DNA from: a virus
Reading direction: 5' to 3' (one strand)
DNA length: 50,018 bases
Virus record (IMG/VR): IMGVR_UViG_3300037507_003276
Span: 1-50,018 of that record
The position numbers were made by a program, and so were the translations under genes. Below are positions 48,079 through 50,018 of the stretch, piece by piece. Each line of letters starts with the position of its first letter. Position 1 is the first letter of the stretch. The notes beneath the pieces are model-generated. The model searched no databases. It had not been told where the DNA came from and saw only the letters and a list, made by a program, of their open reading frames with translations.

Positions 48079-48732
48079 ATGGAAACTATTAACGAAATTT
48101 GGAAACCTGTCTTCTTAGAAGAATTTAAACATTTATACGAAGTATCAAACAAAGGAAATATCCGCCGTCGAGAAGATAAGAAAAAATTGTATGGACATAT
48201 CAACAGACTAGGATATCACGAAGTTAAATTCTACAACAAAGGACACAAATCATTTTTGGTTCATAGATTGGTAAAAATAACCTTTGATTACAGAGAAGAT
48301 TATAGCAACTACCATGTCCATCATAGAAGTCCAGATAAAACCAACAATGCATACTATAACCTGCAATATCTGACTCCCCAAGAACACAATGAACTGGAAA
48401 GAAAAAAGGGAACTAACAAAGTAGGAGTCATGGGAAGAAAAAGTTTGAAGTTCAAGGGACTTATCGGAAAATTCGACAAAGAAGGATACCTCTTAAACTT
48501 TTACGAAGGAATGTTTGATTTAACCTCAAATGGTTACAATTCAAAATTGGTTTACAGGTGTGTCAATAAAAGATCAAAAATATATGCAAATCATATATGG
48601 AGAAGATTTCCCAAAAATCATAAACCAGAAATTGGAAAACTGTATGATACAAACGATCCAATGTTTGATAAAACTATAGCAAAGGTTAAAAAAGAAAAGA
48701 AAAAAGAATACCAGATGGCACTCAAATTCTAA
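48079..48732 (+). CDS. NUMOD4/HNH homing endonuclease
   Basis: The ATG at 48079 is chosen over an upstream one because the NUMOD4 motif EIWKPVFLEEFKHLYEVSN begins six residues in and a promoter sits just before. In the 217 residues this is followed by an HNH core (FLVHRLVK, YHVHHRSPDKTNN, NLQYLTPQEHNE). These proteins promote their own spread by cutting homologous sites. It abuts the 48733 gene. Confidence 0.87.
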   Translation: METINEIWKPVFLEEFKHLYEVSNKGNIRRREDKKKLYGHINRLGYHEVKFYNKGHKSFLVHRLVKITFDYREDYSNYHVHHRSPDKTNNAYYNLQYLTPQEHNELERKKGTNKVGVMGRKSLKFKGLIGKFDKEGYLLNFYEGMFDLTSNGYNSKLVYRCVNKRSKIYANHIWRRFPKNHKPEIGKLYDTNDPMFDKTIAKVKKEKKKEYQMALKF

Positions 48733-49203
48733 ATGAAAATAACCCTTACCAAAGAAGAAGCAGAACAAGCAGCTATCATGGGAGTCAAAAGAAGACTCAC
48801 CAATCTATTCCGAGAACTCCGAGACTTGAGCCATCATGGACCACCCATAGGTGGAAACTGGTGGTCTAATGACATCGAAGCAGCAGGAGCCGAATTAGCC
48901 TTTGCCAAATACATTGGAGAAGAATGGGTAGGATCGGTCAATACCTTCAGTGCTCCCGATGTAGGAACCAATTGGCAAGTAAGATATACCAATATTGATC
49001 ATGGATGCCTAATCATTAGAAAAAAAGACAAAGGTAAACTCAATCAAAACTTTGTCCTTATTACAGGTAATATGCCCAATTACACAGTAAAGGGATATAT
49101 CAAAGGAGATGATGCTCTGGATAAAAAATATGTCCGAAATCCCAATAATGGAGAACCTGCCTTCTTTGTTCCCCAAAAAGATTTACGAACTGATTTTAAA
49201 TAG
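48733..49203 (+). CDS. Conserved phage protein, possible PD-(D/E)XK fold
   Basis: The 156-residue protein has ELAFAKYIGEEW, APDVGTNWQVRYT, a basic IIRKKDK strand, FVLITG and a PAFFVPQKDLR end, a pattern seen in many phage hypothetical proteins. The order of an acidic PDxG strand and a QVR strand resembles nuclease-type cores, but I cannot prove it. Confidence 0.65.
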   Translation: MKITLTKEEAEQAAIMGVKRRLTNLFRELRDLSHHGPPIGGNWWSNDIEAAGAELAFAKYIGEEWVGSVNTFSAPDVGTNWQVRYTNIDHGCLIIRKKDKGKLNQNFVLITGNMPNYTVKGYIKGDDALDKKYVRNPNNGEPAFFVPQKDLRTDFK

Positions 49204-49347
49204 TAAATGAGAACCATTCTCAATAAGCTATAGGTAAGGTACCTTATATACCCTACCCCTATATACAGGGGGGCATTGCCCCCTATGACACCTATGACAC
49301 AATGTTTGTCATAGAGATATTTTTGCAGAGGGGGTCTTCGAATGAAA
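49204..49347 (+). other. Noncoding stretch with hairpins
   Basis: No convincing gene is present. It contains a GGGGGC/GCCCCC hairpin near 49267 and a repeated CTATGACAC direct repeat, then leads into the terminator. Possibly 3' UTR. Confidence 0.4.
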
Positions 49348-49374
49348 CGTGTTTTCAGGAAACACGATTTTTTT
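49348..49374 (+). terminator. Rho-independent terminator
   Basis: A CGTGTTT/AAACACG stem with 5-nt loop is followed by seven T. It ends the 48079-49203 operon. Confidence 0.8.
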
Positions 49375-49423
49375 AAAACGTCTTTGAGAAGAGAAGGTGG
49401 TTCGAAGTGGAACGAGTGCAAAG

Positions 49424-49452
49424 AAAAACCCACTGCCCTTGCGAGCAGTGGG
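49424..49452 (-). terminator. Rho-independent terminator
   Basis: A CCCACTGC/GCAGTGGG stem followed on the minus strand by T5; it ends the 49473 gene. Confidence 0.85.
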
Positions 49453-49472
49453 TCTGACTTCGAGGTGGAAGT

Positions 49473-49670
49473 CTATGGGGTGATCCCAAACTTCTTTAGG
49501 TATCTCCTCGTTTCGTGATAGCCCTTCTTGGCATGGTGCCAAGCATGGGGTCGTTTGGTTTTGTCGAAGGGATAAAGAATCCCTCCTTCCGATGTCTCCT
49601 TGTTCCAGAAGATTCCAGATAGGAGTGCCTTGTTGATGAGCGAACCGACTTGTCTGTTGTGTGATCCCAT
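49473..49670 (-). CDS. Small hypothetical protein
   Basis: The ATG at 49670 (MGSHNRQVGSLIN) is chosen; a TTG at 49709 is an alternative. The 65-residue protein contains an aromatic-rich SGIFWNK stretch and a basic end. It is followed by a terminator, which supports it being real. Family unknown. Confidence 0.6.
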   Translation of the reverse strand: MGSHNRQVGSLINKALLSGIFWNKETSEGGILYPFDKTKRPHAWHHAKKGYHETRRYLKKFGITP

Positions 49671-49872
49671 AACGATATCAATGATAGATGTTGGTGGATG
49701 TATGGACAATGGCGGCGAGTGTCATAATGAATGGTTTGTTCTACTGATGGGAACCTTTGGTTGTCATAAGAATTGGTGTGGGGACTTGACCACCCGTGAA
49801 ACTGGGACAACGAGATGACATGAATCTTATTTTCTTGTGAGCGCAGGTGACGGGCTGGTTGGGTGTAGGCAC
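49671..49872. other. GC-rich noncoding stretch
   Basis: No convincing gene; overlapping frames have no recognisable pattern. It carries the upstream region of the 49473 gene. Confidence 0.35.
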
Positions 49873-49903
49873 AAAAAAACCCACCGCCGTTTCCAGCAGT
49901 GGG
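49873..49903 (-). terminator. Rho-independent terminator
   Basis: A CCCACTGC/GCGGTGGG stem with a U run on the minus strand; nearly the same stem as at 49424. It ends the partial gene entering from the right. Confidence 0.85.
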
Positions 49904-49925
49904 TTGTGATCGAGGTTGAAGATGA

Positions 49926-50018
49926 TCAGTCTTTGAAGTAGTCGATGCCTACTCGTTTGAGTCTACGAACAAGATGATCGTAGTCGTAGTTGGTGAGCAG
50001 CTTCCAATCCCAGTTGGT
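49926..50018 (-). CDS. C-terminus of a gene entering from the right (partial)
   Basis: Thirty residues before a TGA stop at 49926, including LVRRLKRVGIDYFKD. The rest lies outside the window; no family assigned. It is followed by a terminator. Confidence 0.7.
   Translation of the reverse strand, partial: TNWDWKLLTNYDYDHLVRRLKRVGIDYFKD

Noticed and set aside
49080-49433. 117-residue minus-strand frame
   Set aside because: It lies largely opposite the well-supported 48733 gene and spans the terminator hairpin at 49348.
49496-49810. 104-residue minus-strand frame
   Set aside because: It overlaps the 49473 frame in another phase and its composition (His/Ser/Arg-rich) looks like a shadow.
1-50018. 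CRISPR array or integrase/attachment site
   Set aside because: No regularly spaced direct repeats and no recombinase gene were seen.

Overview
This window is part of the genome of a large, AT-rich, tailed double-stranded DNA phage of the T4-like (myovirus) kind. The evidence is a PhoH-like ATPase, a gp14-like neck protein, a T4 Rnl1-like RNA ligase, a phage nucleotide-metabolism set (B12-dependent ribonucleotide reductase, dCMP deaminase, dUTPase), 14 tRNA genes, several HNH endonucleases, and T4-late-promoter-like TATAAATA boxes before virion-type genes. Genes are packed with 4-20 nt overlaps and most lie on the minus strand. The host is probably Gram-negative: the phage encodes an outer-membrane beta-barrel ending in Phe and three small lipoproteins. 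The phylum cannot be fixed from the sequence; a DUF2452 homologue and the near absence of Shine-Dalgarno sites would fit Bacteroidota, but the promoters look like ordinary sigma70.

Layout. 1-6.4 kb: end of phoH, small zinc-binding proteins, neck protein and likely virion proteins, then an AAA+ ATPase and a RecB/Cas4-like nuclease. 6.4-10 kb (plus strand): zincin-like protein, ribonucleotide reductase, sugar-nucleotide reductase. 10-21.5 kb (minus strand): dCMP deaminase, HNH, dUTPase, RNA ligase, a P-loop kinase, two metallophosphoesterases, a SET-domain protein, a HAD phosphatase, a SemiSWEET transporter. 21.5-27.6 kb: tRNAs, HNH genes, the outer-membrane protein, PurA-like adenylosuccinate synthetase, an M14-type peptidase, and a roughly 560-nt structured RNA. 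27.6-38.9 kb: small genes including a 43-residue protein like the N-terminal domain of bL12, bS21, more tRNAs and a second structured RNA of about 360 nt. 38.9-47 kb: HTH-metallophosphoesterase fusion, tmRNA with an exceptionally long tag frame, a large structural protein, GMP reductase. 47-50 kb: a more GC-rich end with a NUDIX hydrolase, a NUMOD4/HNH endonuclease and strong terminators.

How the genes may work together. GMP reductase plus adenylosuccinate synthetase would carry GMP to IMP to adenylosuccinate, turning host guanine nucleotides into adenine nucleotides for an AT-rich genome. Ribonucleotide reductase, dCMP deaminase and dUTPase supply dNTPs and dTTP precursors. Kinase, HAD phosphatase and RNA ligase resemble a split T4 Pnkp/Rnl1 tRNA-repair set. 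tRNAs, tmRNA, bS21 and the bL12-like fragment all act at the ribosome.

Two features stand out. Many genes have a sigma70-like -10 box only 5-9 nt before the start codon, implying leaderless mRNAs. Eight otherwise unrelated proteins share an N-terminal peptide (M-x-x-K-D-x-x-L-L-E-x-A-Y type) and most follow a T4-late-like box, suggesting a capsid-targeting or prohead-processing signal.
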